A DNA stretch of 64,000 bases from JAWKIW01 sp046331175 (lineage in GTDB: Bacteria; Actinomycetota; Acidimicrobiia; Acidimicrobiales; Acidimicrobilacustridaceae). Below, one piece after another: positions 43,410-51,102 of this stretch (position 1 is the stretch's first letter; every line of letters starts with the position of its first letter). Position numbers and translations under genes: made by a program. The stretch is taken from contig JAXLRI010000011.1 of the NCBI GenBank assembly GCA_046331175.1, forward strand, positions 1 through 64,000. The letters run 5' to 3'. The notes under the pieces were generated by a model. The model was given only the letters and a program-made list of their open reading frames with translations. It had not been told where the DNA came from and did no database searches.

Positions 43410-44597
43410 ATGGGAGACTGGGCCATCGACCCGTCCGCTCCCCCGCCGCCCGACCAGTCGCCACCTCCGCCGCCGGGTGCCCGACCGGTCCCCGGTCCCC
43501 CGCCGCCCGGACCGGTGACGCCCCCACCGGCCGGACCGCCGTGGACCGCAGGACCGCCGTCGGCGCCCGCCCCCGGGCACGCGCCGCCCGGCCCGACGCC
43601 CGGACCACCAGCCGCGACCCCGCCCTCCGGCCGCCGCCGGCGCGGGCGACGGGCCGACGACCGCGCCGACGATCCCCGTCCCGCCAGCGTGTCGGGCGCG
43701 GCCCTGGCCCGCCGCGACGGCGTCACCCCGGCCCGCCACCTCGACCTCTCCGACCTGCCGCCGGCGCTGGCCGACCGGTTGCGCTTCGACGAGGCCGCGC
43801 CCCGCCGGCTGCGTTCGGACACCCTGCCCCCCGCCGTCGTGGACGAGCTGCGCGACCTGTGGGACGGCATCGTCGCCGACGTCTACGACGAGGTCGCGGG
43901 GATGCGCCGCAAGAAGGCGTTCTCCAAGGACCAGATCCTGCGGGTGCTCGACCGCATCACCGACCGGCTGCTGCACGCCGAGCGGGTCGTGATCTTCACC
44001 GCCTGCCACTACCCGCTGCGGGGCGAGCAGGAGTGGAAGCACGTGGCCGTGGCCTCCGCCGGGGGCGGCGGGGCGGCACTGGCCGAGGAGGTCGCCACCT
44101 TCGGCACGGCCGGCACCGCCACCACCATCGCCATCGTGGCCGCCGTGGTCGGCGAGGTGTTCGAGACCTACGTGGGCGCGTCGGCCCGGGCCCAGCAGTA
44201 CCGGCGAGCCCAGCGGCCGCCCGACCCGGCCGTGATCATGGTCGACCTGGCCGAGGCCGCCGGCTACGGCGAGTCGGCCGGCCGCCGGGTCACCACCCAC
44301 GTCGTGCACGACGCCGCCACCTGGCTGAGCGAGCGGATCGTCGTGCGCACCGCCTCGCGCTTCGCCCGCAGCCTCGTGCCCGTGGTGGGCGTGGCCGCCG
44401 GCGCCGGCATGTCGGCGTTCAACGTCCGCAAGGTCACCAAGGTCCCGCTGCGCCCGGTCGCCGCCGACGAGCTGGCCGCCCTGGCCCGCCAGATCGAGGA
44501 CGACCCCGAGGCCTACGCCGAGGCCCGCCGTCGCTTCGTCGACGACCTCGACGAACCCGGCCTCCTCGACGACGGACGGGGCGACGCCGATCCCTGA
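43410..44597 (+). CDS. Hypothetical protein, proline-rich N-terminus, membrane-associated helical domain
   Basis: The 395-residue protein has a Pro-rich low-complexity first ~75 residues, an Arg-rich junction and a folded helical part (about 100-385). The latter contains hydrophobic or Gly/Ala-rich segments AVASAGGGGAALAEEV, TIAIVAAVVGEVFETYVGA and SLVPVVGVAAGAGMSAFNV. The Gly/Ala hydrophobic stretches and FARSLVPVVG pattern recall EcsC-family membrane-associated proteins, a tentative resemblance. ATG 43410 (MGDWAIDPS). It is the last gene before the accessory island. Confidence 0.7.
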   Translation: MGDWAIDPSAPPPPDQSPPPPPGARPVPGPPPPGPVTPPPAGPPWTAGPPSAPAPGHAPPGPTPGPPAATPPSGRRRRGRRADDRADDPRPASVSGAALARRDGVTPARHLDLSDLPPALADRLRFDEAAPRRLRSDTLPPAVVDELRDLWDGIVADVYDEVAGMRRKKAFSKDQILRVLDRITDRLLHAERVVIFTACHYPLRGEQEWKHVAVASAGGGGAALAEEVATFGTAGTATTIAIVAAVVGEVFETYVGASARAQQYRRAQRPPDPAVIMVDLAEAAGYGESAGRRVTTHVVHDAATWLSERIVVRTASRFARSLVPVVGVAAGAGMSAFNVRKVTKVPLRPVAADELAALARQIEDDPEAYAEARRRFVDDLDEPGLLDDGRGDADP

Positions 44598-44898
44598 CCA
44601 GAGCCCTCGCGCGACCACCGTGATGCACACCCGCCCCCGATCGGCCCTTCCGTCGCGCCGGTCTCGGCGTGTCTGTCGTGGTTATGCCCGCCATTGCTGG
44701 CATCGACAACTCGGCGGCGACGTTTCGGCTCAATGGGGTGCCAGAGCCAAGTCTGTGGAGAGGTGCTCAGCGAGTCGTTGCGGTAGTTGACGCTGTGCTT
44801 GCTCGTAGCCGCACCGATGCAAGGCCGAGCTTCACCTGTGCTCAGAGGACAGTGCTGCCCTAGCCTTTGCCGGACGCTCCAAAGAACTCGGGTGAATA
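44598..44898. other. Intergenic left boundary of the accessory island
   Basis: Base composition falls from very GC-rich to more balanced within this stretch. No gene is convincing; small frames here lack coding bias. A TAGCCT hexamer (about 44862) lies some 35 bp before the next gene and could be its -10 box. If the island is a cassette array, an attI-like site would be sought here; none is evident. Confidence 0.4.
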
Positions 44899-45489
44899 GT
44901 GGCTGCTGACCTGGTCGTGTATCGCATTGCGCCTGACTGGAACGACTGGCAGGCGCTGCTGCTCGATGCACCATTCGAATCGTCCCTCCACGATCTGATC
45001 GACTTCGACGGCACAAGCAGGTCGGCTGAGTGGACAGCACGATTGCCTCGTTTCGTGATCGACCCTCCTGAGCGACCGCGTCCCACTTGCTGGCCAGTCG
45101 TTAGTTCCGCCTCCCTGGGCTTGGGACGAGATGCAGTGGATCTGCTTGATCCATTCATCGAGGAGTCCGGGGAGCTGCTGTGGACGACGGTGGAAGACCT
45201 CGAAATTGCAGTTCTCAACGTCACGCTCGTCCGAGCGTGCCTAGACGTAACCCAATCACGCCTGACGGGAGGTCGCTTCCGGTTTGCATTCCAGCCCAGT
45301 GAGATTCCAGTAGGTCGTGTCTTCAAAGTTCCGCAGACCAGCCGCGCTGATGTCTTGTACTGCGAGGCGTCCCCATCCACAGGTGTGTCGCTTCGGACAT
45401 TGATCGAGGGGCAGGAGATAACGGGGATCAGCCTGAGCACCCTCTGGGATTCGAGCAACGGCCCTCACGAGGAGATGCCAACGTGGTAG
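44899..45489 (+). CDS. Imm11-like (DUF1629-type) orphan immunity protein
   Basis: The 196-residue protein begins VAADLVVYRIAPDWNDW. It has the alternating strand/helix pattern of DUF1629/Imm11 proteins: PVVSSASLGLGRDAVDLL, a WTTVEDLEIAVLNVTLV strand pair, CLDVTQS, and RVFKVPQTSRADVLY. These are usually immunity partners of polymorphic toxins; no toxin is adjacent. Assignment rests on pattern only. GTG 44899 is the start. Codon use is less GC-ending than the chromosome around. A repeat element (45629-45701) follows 140 bp after the stop. Confidence 0.55.
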   Translation: MAADLVVYRIAPDWNDWQALLLDAPFESSLHDLIDFDGTSRSAEWTARLPRFVIDPPERPRPTCWPVVSSASLGLGRDAVDLLDPFIEESGELLWTTVEDLEIAVLNVTLVRACLDVTQSRLTGGRFRFAFQPSEIPVGRVFKVPQTSRADVLYCEASPSTGVSLRTLIEGQEITGISLSTLWDSSNGPHEEMPTW

Positions 45490-45628
45490 AAGCCCGCTGC
45501 GAATCAACCTGTGGACACGGAGGGCGACTCTTCTTGGTTTCGAGAGCTCGGGCGTGCCGCGGTGTCTCTTGAAACCCTCGAGCCGGTCAGGCCATGAATA
45601 GGTCGGGCTTCGGTCACGTGAAGCCGAT

Positions 45629-45701
45629 GTCCCCGAACGCGCGGGCCCTATCCCCACTCGTCGACACCAGCTGGCGTCCCTGATCGCCGGTCTGGGGACG
45701 C
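45629..45701 (+). repeat. Island repeat element 1 (attC-like palindromic repeat)
   Basis: Begins GTCCCCGAACGCGCGGGCC, ends GATCGCCGGTCTGGGGACGC; the GTCCCC/GGGGAC ends are inverted. It shares ends and the inner GATCGCCGG with five other elements on the same strand. Confidence 0.7.
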
Positions 45702-45717
45702 GTCGCTCGGCGCACGA

Positions 45718-46077
45718 TCACTCTTCCGCTCGGCGGATCAGGGTCGGCTTGTCCTCGTGTCCGTCGGCCAGTTCAGTACCGCTGGCCACGGCAGCGCCCC
45801 ACGCGGACTCGAACTCGTCAGCGGAGACCTCACGGAGGAACCCGCGGGTGACCAGTTGGTCGAGCTCCGCTCGAGTCATACGGGAAACGCCGCCATAGAC
45901 GTGAACCAGGCTGCAGTCCCTGGTGAACAGCCACCGGCTGTCCCATCTCTCACATCGGCGGCGCTCGACTTCGTCGACGAACTCCTCGTACACGGCCCCT
46001 CCAGGGCCTGAGTCGTCTCCGCCCCACTCGGCGAAGTCCGCCGGCTCGCACACCGTGAAGAACGTCGCCACCGCCAC
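45718..46077 (-). CDS. Small hypothetical protein of the island
   Basis: The 119-residue protein (VAVATFFTVCEPADFAEWGG) is acidic with a W/D-rich core (RCERWDSRWLFTRDCSLVHVYGG) and a helical end (MTRAELDQLVTRGF). I do not recognise it; size and composition are like small immunity or antitoxin proteins. GTG 46077 or 46071 is the start. It is divergent from the macro-domain gene with 74 bp between, which could allow joint control. Confidence 0.55.
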   Translation of the reverse strand: MAVATFFTVCEPADFAEWGGDDSGPGGAVYEEFVDEVERRRCERWDSRWLFTRDCSLVHVYGGVSRMTRAELDQLVTRGFLREVSADEFESAWGAAVASGTELADGHEDKPTLIRRAEE

Positions 46078-46151
46078 ACCGTAGGGGCGTCGACGCCCAG
46101 GCCTTGCGGCGTTCTCGTCCGCTGCGGTGTCGGATCCGCCAGGATGACTCC

Positions 46152-46637
46152 ATGGACGACCGGCTGGAGATCGCCTACGTCGTGGGTGACGCCACCACGC
46201 CATCCGATCGACCGGCGGTGATCGCCCACATCTGCAATGACCTTGGCCGGTGGGGCCGGGGGTTCGTCCTCGCGGTCTCGCAGCGTTGGCCGGAGCCCGA
46301 GCAGCGGTATCGAGACTGGTATCGCGACCGAGACGGCAACGACTTCGGGCTCGGTGCGATCCAGCTGGTCCCCGTCGGCGAGGAGCTCTGGGTCGCGAAC
46401 ATGATCGGCCAGCACGGGGTACGCAGGGCCGGCGGCAAGGCGCCCATCCGCTACGAGGCTCTCGCCACAGCCCTCGAATCGCTCGGTGTCGCCTCTCTGG
46501 AGCGCGATGCGAGCGTTCACATGCCCCGCATCGGCACCGGTCTCGCCGGAGGGAGCTGGGAGGCGATCGAACCGATCGTCACTCGGACCTTGATCGACCG
46601 CGGTGTCGCGACCACCGTGTACGACCTTCCCGCGTAA
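46152..46637 (+). CDS. Macro-domain protein (ADP-ribose-phosphate processing)
   Basis: The 161-residue protein is a stand-alone macro domain. It has the GDATTP loop near residue 12, AVIAHICNDLGRWGRGFVLAV, a long GAIQLVPVGEELWVANMIGQ strand pair and the phosphate-binding loop MPRIGTGLAGGSW (about 131-143). Members bind or hydrolyse ADP-ribose-1''-phosphate or remove ADP-ribose from macromolecules, including as antitoxin (DarG) to DNA ADP-ribosyltransferases. No DarT-like toxin is adjacent. ATG 46152 (MDDRLEIAYV) is preferred. The stop lies 34 bp before repeat element 2. Confidence 0.88.
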   Translation: MDDRLEIAYVVGDATTPSDRPAVIAHICNDLGRWGRGFVLAVSQRWPEPEQRYRDWYRDRDGNDFGLGAIQLVPVGEELWVANMIGQHGVRRAGGKAPIRYEALATALESLGVASLERDASVHMPRIGTGLAGGSWEAIEPIVTRTLIDRGVATTVYDLPA

Positions 46638-46670
46638 CGCTGGCATGACGAACGCCGGATGCTGGCGACG

Positions 46671-46733
46671 CGTCCCAGAACCAGCGGGCCGAACCACGGA
46701 CTGCGAAAGACCGAACGCCGGTCCGGGGACGCC
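46671..46733 (+). repeat. Island repeat element 2
   Basis: Begins CGTCCCAGAACCAGCGGGCC, ends ACGCCGGTCCGGGGACGCC. CGTCCC and GGGACG ends are inverted. An extra arm TGGTTCTGGGA (46768-46778) pairs perfectly with TCCCAGAACCA (46673-46683). Confidence 0.75.
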
Positions 46734-46798
46734 GGATCCTGCGTGTATCGCCGACTGGCACGCCTCGTGGTTCTGGGAGCGCCTCTAGCCTCGATGCT

Positions 46799-47233
46799 GT
46801 GCCTGCGCATCCAGAGGTATGGCGACCGCTGATCGGCCTGCCCTGCCTGGAGATCGTCTGGGACCCGATCTCGGGTGCGCTTCTCGAACTCGGGCGGCGA
46901 GTCCGGCTACCGGAGCCGATCAACAACGACGCTCTCACGCTCGGACAGCGCAACTTCAAGGGGACCCAGAACTTGTTCATCCAGAGCTGCCCGTGGCAGC
47001 TGGAGCGGGGTGAGGAAGCCATGGAAGGCTGGGACAGCATCGATCTGCTCCGCGGCGAGGTGATCACGCACGTGAGCGAGTTCGCACGCGGGGACGTGAC
47101 GATCTCGTGGTCGAATGATCTGCGTCTGTTGCTCTGGGCCAGCTTGACGACGAGGGGCACGTGCTACTCGGTGAAGGTTGGCGAGTCCTGGTGGAGGGTG
47201 GAGGCTGGCGAGGAGCTGCGCCGCTCGACCTGA
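46799..47233 (+). CDS. Hypothetical small protein of the island (immunity-like)
   Basis: The 144-residue protein (VPAHPEVWRPLIGLPC) has a beta-rich start, a LTLGQRNFKGTQNLFIQSC block, and a W-rich end (ISWSNDLRLLLWASLTTRGT, WWRVEAGEE). I do not recognise a family; size and W/L pattern resemble small immunity proteins. GTG 46799 has a TAGCCT hexamer about 12 bp upstream as a likely -10 of a near-leaderless message, like the first gene of the island. The stop lies 58 bp before repeat element 3. Confidence 0.6.
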   Translation: MPAHPEVWRPLIGLPCLEIVWDPISGALLELGRRVRLPEPINNDALTLGQRNFKGTQNLFIQSCPWQLERGEEAMEGWDSIDLLRGEVITHVSEFARGDVTISWSNDLRLLLWASLTTRGTCYSVKVGESWWRVEAGEELRRST

Positions 47234-47291
47234 GGTAGCACTCGTTCCCGACGAGCTGCCTCGTTACAAGTCGGAAGCCCGCTCGGTCTGG

Positions 47292-47357
47292 CCCCGCCCC
47301 AGAACACGCGGGCCGAATCACGGCTCGCTTGCGGGCCGATCGCCGGGTCGATGGCGT
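47292..47357 (+). repeat. Island repeat element 3
   Basis: Begins CCGCCCCAGAACACGCGGGCC, ends GATCGCCGGGTCGATGGCG. The left half matches elements 2 and 6 closely; the right end is the most diverged of the six. Confidence 0.6.
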
Positions 47358-47371
47358 GGTGCCGGGCAGGT

Positions 47372-47728
47372 TCATCCCCCCCTGGCCGTCAGCTCAACCT
47401 TTCGGCCATCCGGGTCCTTGAGGACTGCTGCCTTCTGGTCAGAGGACATGACCGTGCCACCAGCAACGACGACCGCCTCGATAACCGCCTTCACATCGGG
47501 AACAACGAAGCCGAGGCGCACGCCGCGGGTGCCGGTCTCCGGCCGCTCATCCCCGGACAACGGATAGAGCTCGAGAACTGTGCCAGATGGCGTTGTAGCG
47601 GAGAGGTGGGCTGGACCCTGGCCATGCTTCTCCTCGGCGAAGGACACACCCAGCGACTCGTAGAAGTCCCGGGTCAGCTGCAGCTGATCCGAGCGAAGAA
47701 CGATGAGGTTAATCTCGGCTGCCGTCAC
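47372..47728 (-). CDS. VOC-family protein (glyoxalase/bleomycin-resistance fold)
   Basis: The 118-residue protein has one paired VOC unit: INLIVLRSDQLQLTRDFYESLG, a SATTPSGTVLELYPL strand, GVRLGFVVPDVKAVIEAVVVAGG and KDPDGRKVELT. Family members are metal-dependent lyases, dioxygenases or drug-binding proteins; this length is typical of single-domain dimers. The substrate cannot be predicted. GTG 47728 (VTAAEINL) is used, as upstream text up to 47872 lacks coding bias. It lies on the minus strand between repeat elements 3 and 4. Confidence 0.85.
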   Translation of the reverse strand: MTAAEINLIVLRSDQLQLTRDFYESLGVSFAEEKHGQGPAHLSATTPSGTVLELYPLSGDERPETGTRGVRLGFVVPDVKAVIEAVVVAGGTVMSSDQKAAVLKDPDGRKVELTARGG

Positions 47729-47888
47729 GTCAACATCATCCCCGGCGCTGCCTCCGAAGGTCGACCGATAGGTGTCCCCGAATACCGTCCCGCCACGTCC
47801 CCGAACCACGACCCCCAACCATCCCAGTTCGCCGGAGTTGCTACACGCCCTGCCGGCTATGCCGCGCTCCATCCCGCTCCGCAGGTGG

Positions 47889-48371
47889 TCAACCTACGGC
47901 GGCCCTCAGCGAGTCCAGGTCGGCGTCCTGCCACCCCAGCACCCCGCACGCCGTGAGGAGAGACCGGGCGGCGTGTTCGACCGACGACAAGAAGGCCGGA
48001 GCTGAGAACGACAGCTCGTGAACCACCCGTCGGCGATCGCTACGGCGAACGAAGGTCGCCACCCAAGGGCCAGACATCGCCTCTGGAGCCCGGATCTCCA
48101 CCTCGAAGGGCCCATCCATGAACTCGAGCCTCGCCGTGGCTCGCGGGCTCTTCCGCGCCGGCAACGCTCGGAGCTCAGCCAGCCACCAGCCCAAGATCAC
48201 GACCGCGAAGTCGTTCCAGCCCGTCTCGGGGAAGCGCTCTTCACCAGCCTCCAGCCAGATAGCAGCCGTGATGCCTCTTCCCGCCGACCGACGAAGGCCG
48301 GCTACGTCAACGACGACCGCAAGGCCTCCGCCATGGGGTGACTCGTCCGATTCTGCCCCGTCATCTGCCAC
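47889..48371 (-). CDS. Hypothetical immunity-like protein of the island
   Basis: The 160-residue protein from GTG 48371 (VADDGAESDESPHG) has a core AAIWLEAGEERFPETGWND, VILGWWLAELRAL, FMDGPFEVEI and an FSAPAFLSSV end. This FP..W.DF..V.LGWW...F.DGP pattern is seen in small actinobacterial proteins of unknown function linked to toxin systems in my recollection; treat as unassigned. An alternative start at 48587 would read through repeat element 4 and is rejected for that reason. Confidence 0.6.
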   Translation of the reverse strand: MADDGAESDESPHGGGLAVVVDVAGLRRSAGRGITAAIWLEAGEERFPETGWNDFAVVILGWWLAELRALPARKSPRATARLEFMDGPFEVEIRAPEAMSGPWVATFVRRSDRRRVVHELSFSAPAFLSSVEHAARSLLTACGVLGWQDADLDSLRAAVG

Positions 48372-48380
48372 GCGCTCAGT

Positions 48381-48450
48381 GTCCCCTATCGCCGCGATCT
48401 CGCGTAGCCGAACATCGCCTCGAGAACGGGCTGATCGCCGGCCTGGGGAG
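48381..48450 (+). repeat. Island repeat element 4
   Basis: Begins GTCCCCTATCGCCGCG, ends CTGATCGCCGGCCTGGGGAGC. Ends match element 1. It lies just upstream of the minus-strand gene at 47889-48371. Confidence 0.65.
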
Positions 48451-48451
48451 C

Positions 48452-48587
48452 ATCTCTGCTGGGCCATTCGGACGAGCCACGAGGGCGTTCCAGCGCAACT
48501 GATCTCAAGGCCGTGCACCCAGCCCGAGCCGAGTGGTTCTTTCTCGACTTCACTGAGGCGAAGCGACTCCGGCTCGCTTCCATCCAC
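48452..48587 (-). pseudogene. Possible gene remnant between repeat elements 4 and 5
   Basis: On the minus strand this stretch reads as coding-like text (EPLGSGWVHGLEISCAG, TPSWLVRMAQQ) with no start of its own. It then runs into repeat element 4, which breaks it. It may be the end of a lost small gene, making a ~190 bp unit between two repeats. Evidence is weak. Confidence 0.3.
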
Positions 48588-48644
48588 GGCCAGATCGCCT
48601 TCGGCCCACTCCCCTGACCAGGCCGCACCCGGCTCGATCAGGTC

Positions 48645-48720
48645 CGTGCTCCCGACAGCGCGGGCGATATCTCGATCTTCGCCAGGTCGCCTGCATCCCT
48701 GATCGCCGGTCTGGGGCTCC
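48645..48720 (+). repeat. Island repeat element 5
   Basis: Begins GTGCTCCCGACAGCGCGGGC, ends CTGATCGCCGGTCTGGGGCTCC. About 45 bp at its right side align with element 1. Confidence 0.65.
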
Positions 48721-48764
48721 CTGCCGGGACTGCGCGCGCTGATCGACTAGTTCTGGGTGAGGGA

Positions 48765-49334
48765 TCAGCAGCCCATGCCGAGACCGCCGGCGGTGAAGAG
48801 GTACCTGGCGTCGCCAACGTCGAACTCTGCGAGGTCCCTGCCACTCTTCAGTGCGGGCCGAGAGAAGGTGTTGCCCCCGATGTCCGTCAACACTCGCAGG
48901 CGGCCTCGGACGAAACTGCCGTCCATCTGCTGGAACTGCCCGTACCGCGCTGAGTCCGACGCGGGGAGGGAGCGAGCTTCGTACCAGCGGATGCCGCCTG
49001 CGTCGATCGTGTAGTAGCTCACCCCAGAGCCTTCGAGGCAGTCCATGACCTGGGGAACGGCGGCCACGTCGTCATAGGTAGTGCCGGCGACCACGCGGTT
49101 GGTGTTGAGTCCGAGAATGATGAGGCCGACCACGACCGTCGCGACCACTGCCAACGCGATCCCGACACGGCGCTTTCGCATCGCTCGTCGAGCGAGGTCC
49201 ACCTGCCGCACTTGGTCGCCCGCCACCGCTGCATGGTACGGCGCATGCTCCAGAAGGGTCTGATCGGCACCCGCACGACGAGGATCGCCGGGTCTGCCGA
49301 GCGTTCCATTGACGATGTCAGCGACCGATACCAC
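48765..49334 (-). CDS. Single-pass membrane protein of the island
   Basis: The 189-residue frame from GTG 49334 has a soluble start (about 1-52), one transmembrane helix (about 55-77, VGIALAVVATVVVGLIILGL) preceded by RRAMRKRR, and an extracytoplasmic domain (about 80-189). The latter has VPQVMDCLEGSGVSYYTID and ends LFTAGGLGMGC. Positive-inside topology puts the N-terminus in the cytoplasm. I do not recognise it. A later start near the Arg patch is possible. It is divergent from the next small membrane protein. Confidence 0.6.
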   Translation of the reverse strand: MVSVADIVNGTLGRPGDPRRAGADQTLLEHAPYHAAVAGDQVRQVDLARRAMRKRRVGIALAVVATVVVGLIILGLNTNRVVAGTTYDDVAAVPQVMDCLEGSGVSYYTIDAGGIRWYEARSLPASDSARYGQFQQMDGSFVRGRLRVLTDIGGNTFSRPALKSGRDLAEFDVGDARYLFTAGGLGMGC

Positions 49335-49499
49335 CCCAGATCACCCGGGCAATATCACGACCGCGGTGCGGGCAGAACGCCGGCCGTGCCGCGCTCGCCC
49401 GGAGGGATTCTCCAGCGACGTTCCGCGGCCCCGTCGGTACGCTTTCGGCCGTGCGGGAAGACCAGTGATCCGACGGAACAGGTGAGGGAGCAGGCATCC

Positions 49500-49715
49500 G
49501 TGTGCCAACCCGACCATCTGATCGTCCCTGCAATCGGTGCGGTCGCAGCTTTCCTTGCCTTCTGGTCTCGCGAGTCGATAGCTGAGCGTGCCTACGGCTC
49601 GAGGATCGTCGGTGAGGGCTGTATGGCGACCGGTTTCGCGGTCGCTGCGGCCATCATCGGTATCGGCGCAACTTTGTTCCTGGTGACCGCCGGGGCGTCG
49701 TGCATCTCACCTTGA
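49500..49715 (+). CDS. Small two-helix membrane protein of the island
   Basis: The 71-residue protein (VCQPDHLIVPAIGAVAAFLAF) has two hydrophobic helices (about 7-22 and 44-65) and ends ASCISP. GTG 49500 is chosen because AGGGAG lies nine bases upstream; GTG 49482 is an alternative. I do not recognise it. Its stop lies 54 bp before repeat element 6, the right edge of the island. Confidence 0.55.
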   Translation: MCQPDHLIVPAIGAVAAFLAFWSRESIAERAYGSRIVGEGCMATGFAVAAAIIGIGATLFLVTAGASCISP

Positions 49716-49769
49716 GATGCTTCAAGTCGAGCCGAGCGGAGCGCTGAAGCTGACCCGGTGCGGCGCAGA

Positions 49770-49835
49770 CCCGTCCCAGAACACCCGGGCCGAACAACGA
49801 CTCGCGAACGCGCAGATCGACGGTTCGGGGATGGG
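49770..49835 (+). repeat. Island repeat element 6 (right edge)
   Basis: Begins CCCGTCCCAGAACACCCGGG, ends GATCGACGGTTCGGGGATGG. CCCAGAAC and GTTCGGGG are inverted. The chromosomal uppP gene ends 20 bp beyond it. Confidence 0.7.
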
Positions 49836-49854
49836 TGACCGGATGGCAGGCGCG

Positions 49855-50946
49855 TCAGAGCTTGCCGGCGAAGATGAGGGCGATGGCGACGCCGGCCACG
49901 GCGAGGCGGTACCAGCCGAAGATCGCCAGGCTGTGGCGCTGCAGGTAGGCGACGAGGAACTTCACCGCGACCACGGCGGCGACGAAGGCGGCGAGGAACC
50001 CGAGGAACGGGTTGGCGAAGCCGTACGTGTCGAACAGCTCGGGGCCGCTCTTGACGAGGTCGAGGGCGGTGGCCGCGCCGAGGGTGACCAGTCCGAGCAG
50101 GAACGAGAACTCGACGGCGGCCGCCAGGCTGAGCCCGACGAGCACGGCGGCCACGATGGTGACGAGGCTGCGGCTGGTGCCCGGCCAGAGGGCGAGGACC
50201 TGGGCGGCGCCGATGACGAGGGCCTGCTGCCAGGTGATCGCCTCGATGCCCGGTGCCACCCGCTCCTTGCGCATCCAGGCCTTGGACGAGATCCACAGCA
50301 GGGCGAGGCCGCCGACGATCCACGCGGCGACGACCGGCCACGGGCCGAACAGCGCCTCCTTGATCTTCTTCTCGAAGATGAGGCCGACGACCGCGGCCGG
50401 CAAGAACCCGACGACGAGCGCGATCAGGAGGCGCCGGCCCTCTTCGCTGCGACCGATGAGGCCCTGCAGGACCTCGAGCACACGTCGCCAGTACAGGACC
50501 AGCACGGCGAGGATGGCGCCGCCCTGGATGACGATGGCGTAGGTGTCGGCTGCGCTCTTGGTGGCGTCGGTGGCCCCGACGCCGAGCAGGTCCTGGGCGA
50601 TCAGCAGGTGGCCGGTGGACGAGATCGGCAGGAACTCGGTGAAGCCCTCGATCACGCCGAGGACCACGGCCTTGAGCGGGTTCAGCTCGCTGCGGGCCTC
50701 GGCCGCCGCCGTCGGGTCGACGGTCTTGGCCTGGATCACCGGCGAGCCGGCGCGCGGCGGGTTGGTCATGGCCGACGTCGCCGCCAGGCGCACGCCCGCA
50801 TCACGGGTGGCGGCCTCGGCGGCCGGACGGCCGAGCAGGACGACGCCCACCAGCAGCACCCCCAGCACCGCCACGGCGGCGACGGCTCGGCGCCAGGCCG
50901 CCCTGGTGGGGCGATCGGAGGGCGAGGCGGGCGCGGGGAGGGGCAT
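49855..50946 (-). CDS. uppP: Undecaprenyl-diphosphate phosphatase UppP (BacA)
   Basis: The 363-residue membrane protein has the two UppP signatures EGFTEFLPISSTGHLLI (about 99-115) and LWPGTSRSLVTI (about 232-243). Eight or so helices run from about 90 to the end. It recycles the peptidoglycan lipid carrier by removing a phosphate outside the membrane and gives bacitracin tolerance. The first ~85 residues are extra: a signal-like helix (about 20-40) and an Ala/Pro linker, longer than in standard UppP. ATG 50946 (MPLPAPASPS). Confidence 0.95.
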   Translation of the reverse strand: MPLPAPASPSDRPTRAAWRRAVAAVAVLGVLLVGVVLLGRPAAEAATRDAGVRLAATSAMTNPPRAGSPVIQAKTVDPTAAAEARSELNPLKAVVLGVIEGFTEFLPISSTGHLLIAQDLLGVGATDATKSAADTYAIVIQGGAILAVLVLYWRRVLEVLQGLIGRSEEGRRLLIALVVGFLPAAVVGLIFEKKIKEALFGPWPVVAAWIVGGLALLWISSKAWMRKERVAPGIEAITWQQALVIGAAQVLALWPGTSRSLVTIVAAVLVGLSLAAAVEFSFLLGLVTLGAATALDLVKSGPELFDTYGFANPFLGFLAAFVAAVVAVKFLVAYLQRHSLAIFGWYRLAVAGVAIALIFAGKL

Positions 50947-51102
50947 CGGCTGCTCGTTGGTCGGGGGCGGGGCGAGGCGGCGACCCGGACCGCCGCCGGC
51001 CCGAGGCCACGGTCGTGACGCGTGGCGAGCCTAGGCCCGGGTGACGGGAGGCCTGGAACCGTCGGCCGCTGCGACGGGCTGGTCCCGAGCCGGCACGCGT
51101 CC

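Noticed and set aside
44669..44863. Small plus-strand frame before the island
   Set aside because: 64 residues without coding bias, ribosome site or recognisable pattern.
47889..48587. A 232-residue form of the island protein
   Set aside because: The first 72 residues run through repeat element 4; GTG 48371 starts right after the element.
44599..49850. A classical integron
   Set aside because: No integrase gene, no GTTRRRY/RYYYAAC core pairs, and several genes lie on the opposite strand. Kept only as an attC-like hypothesis.
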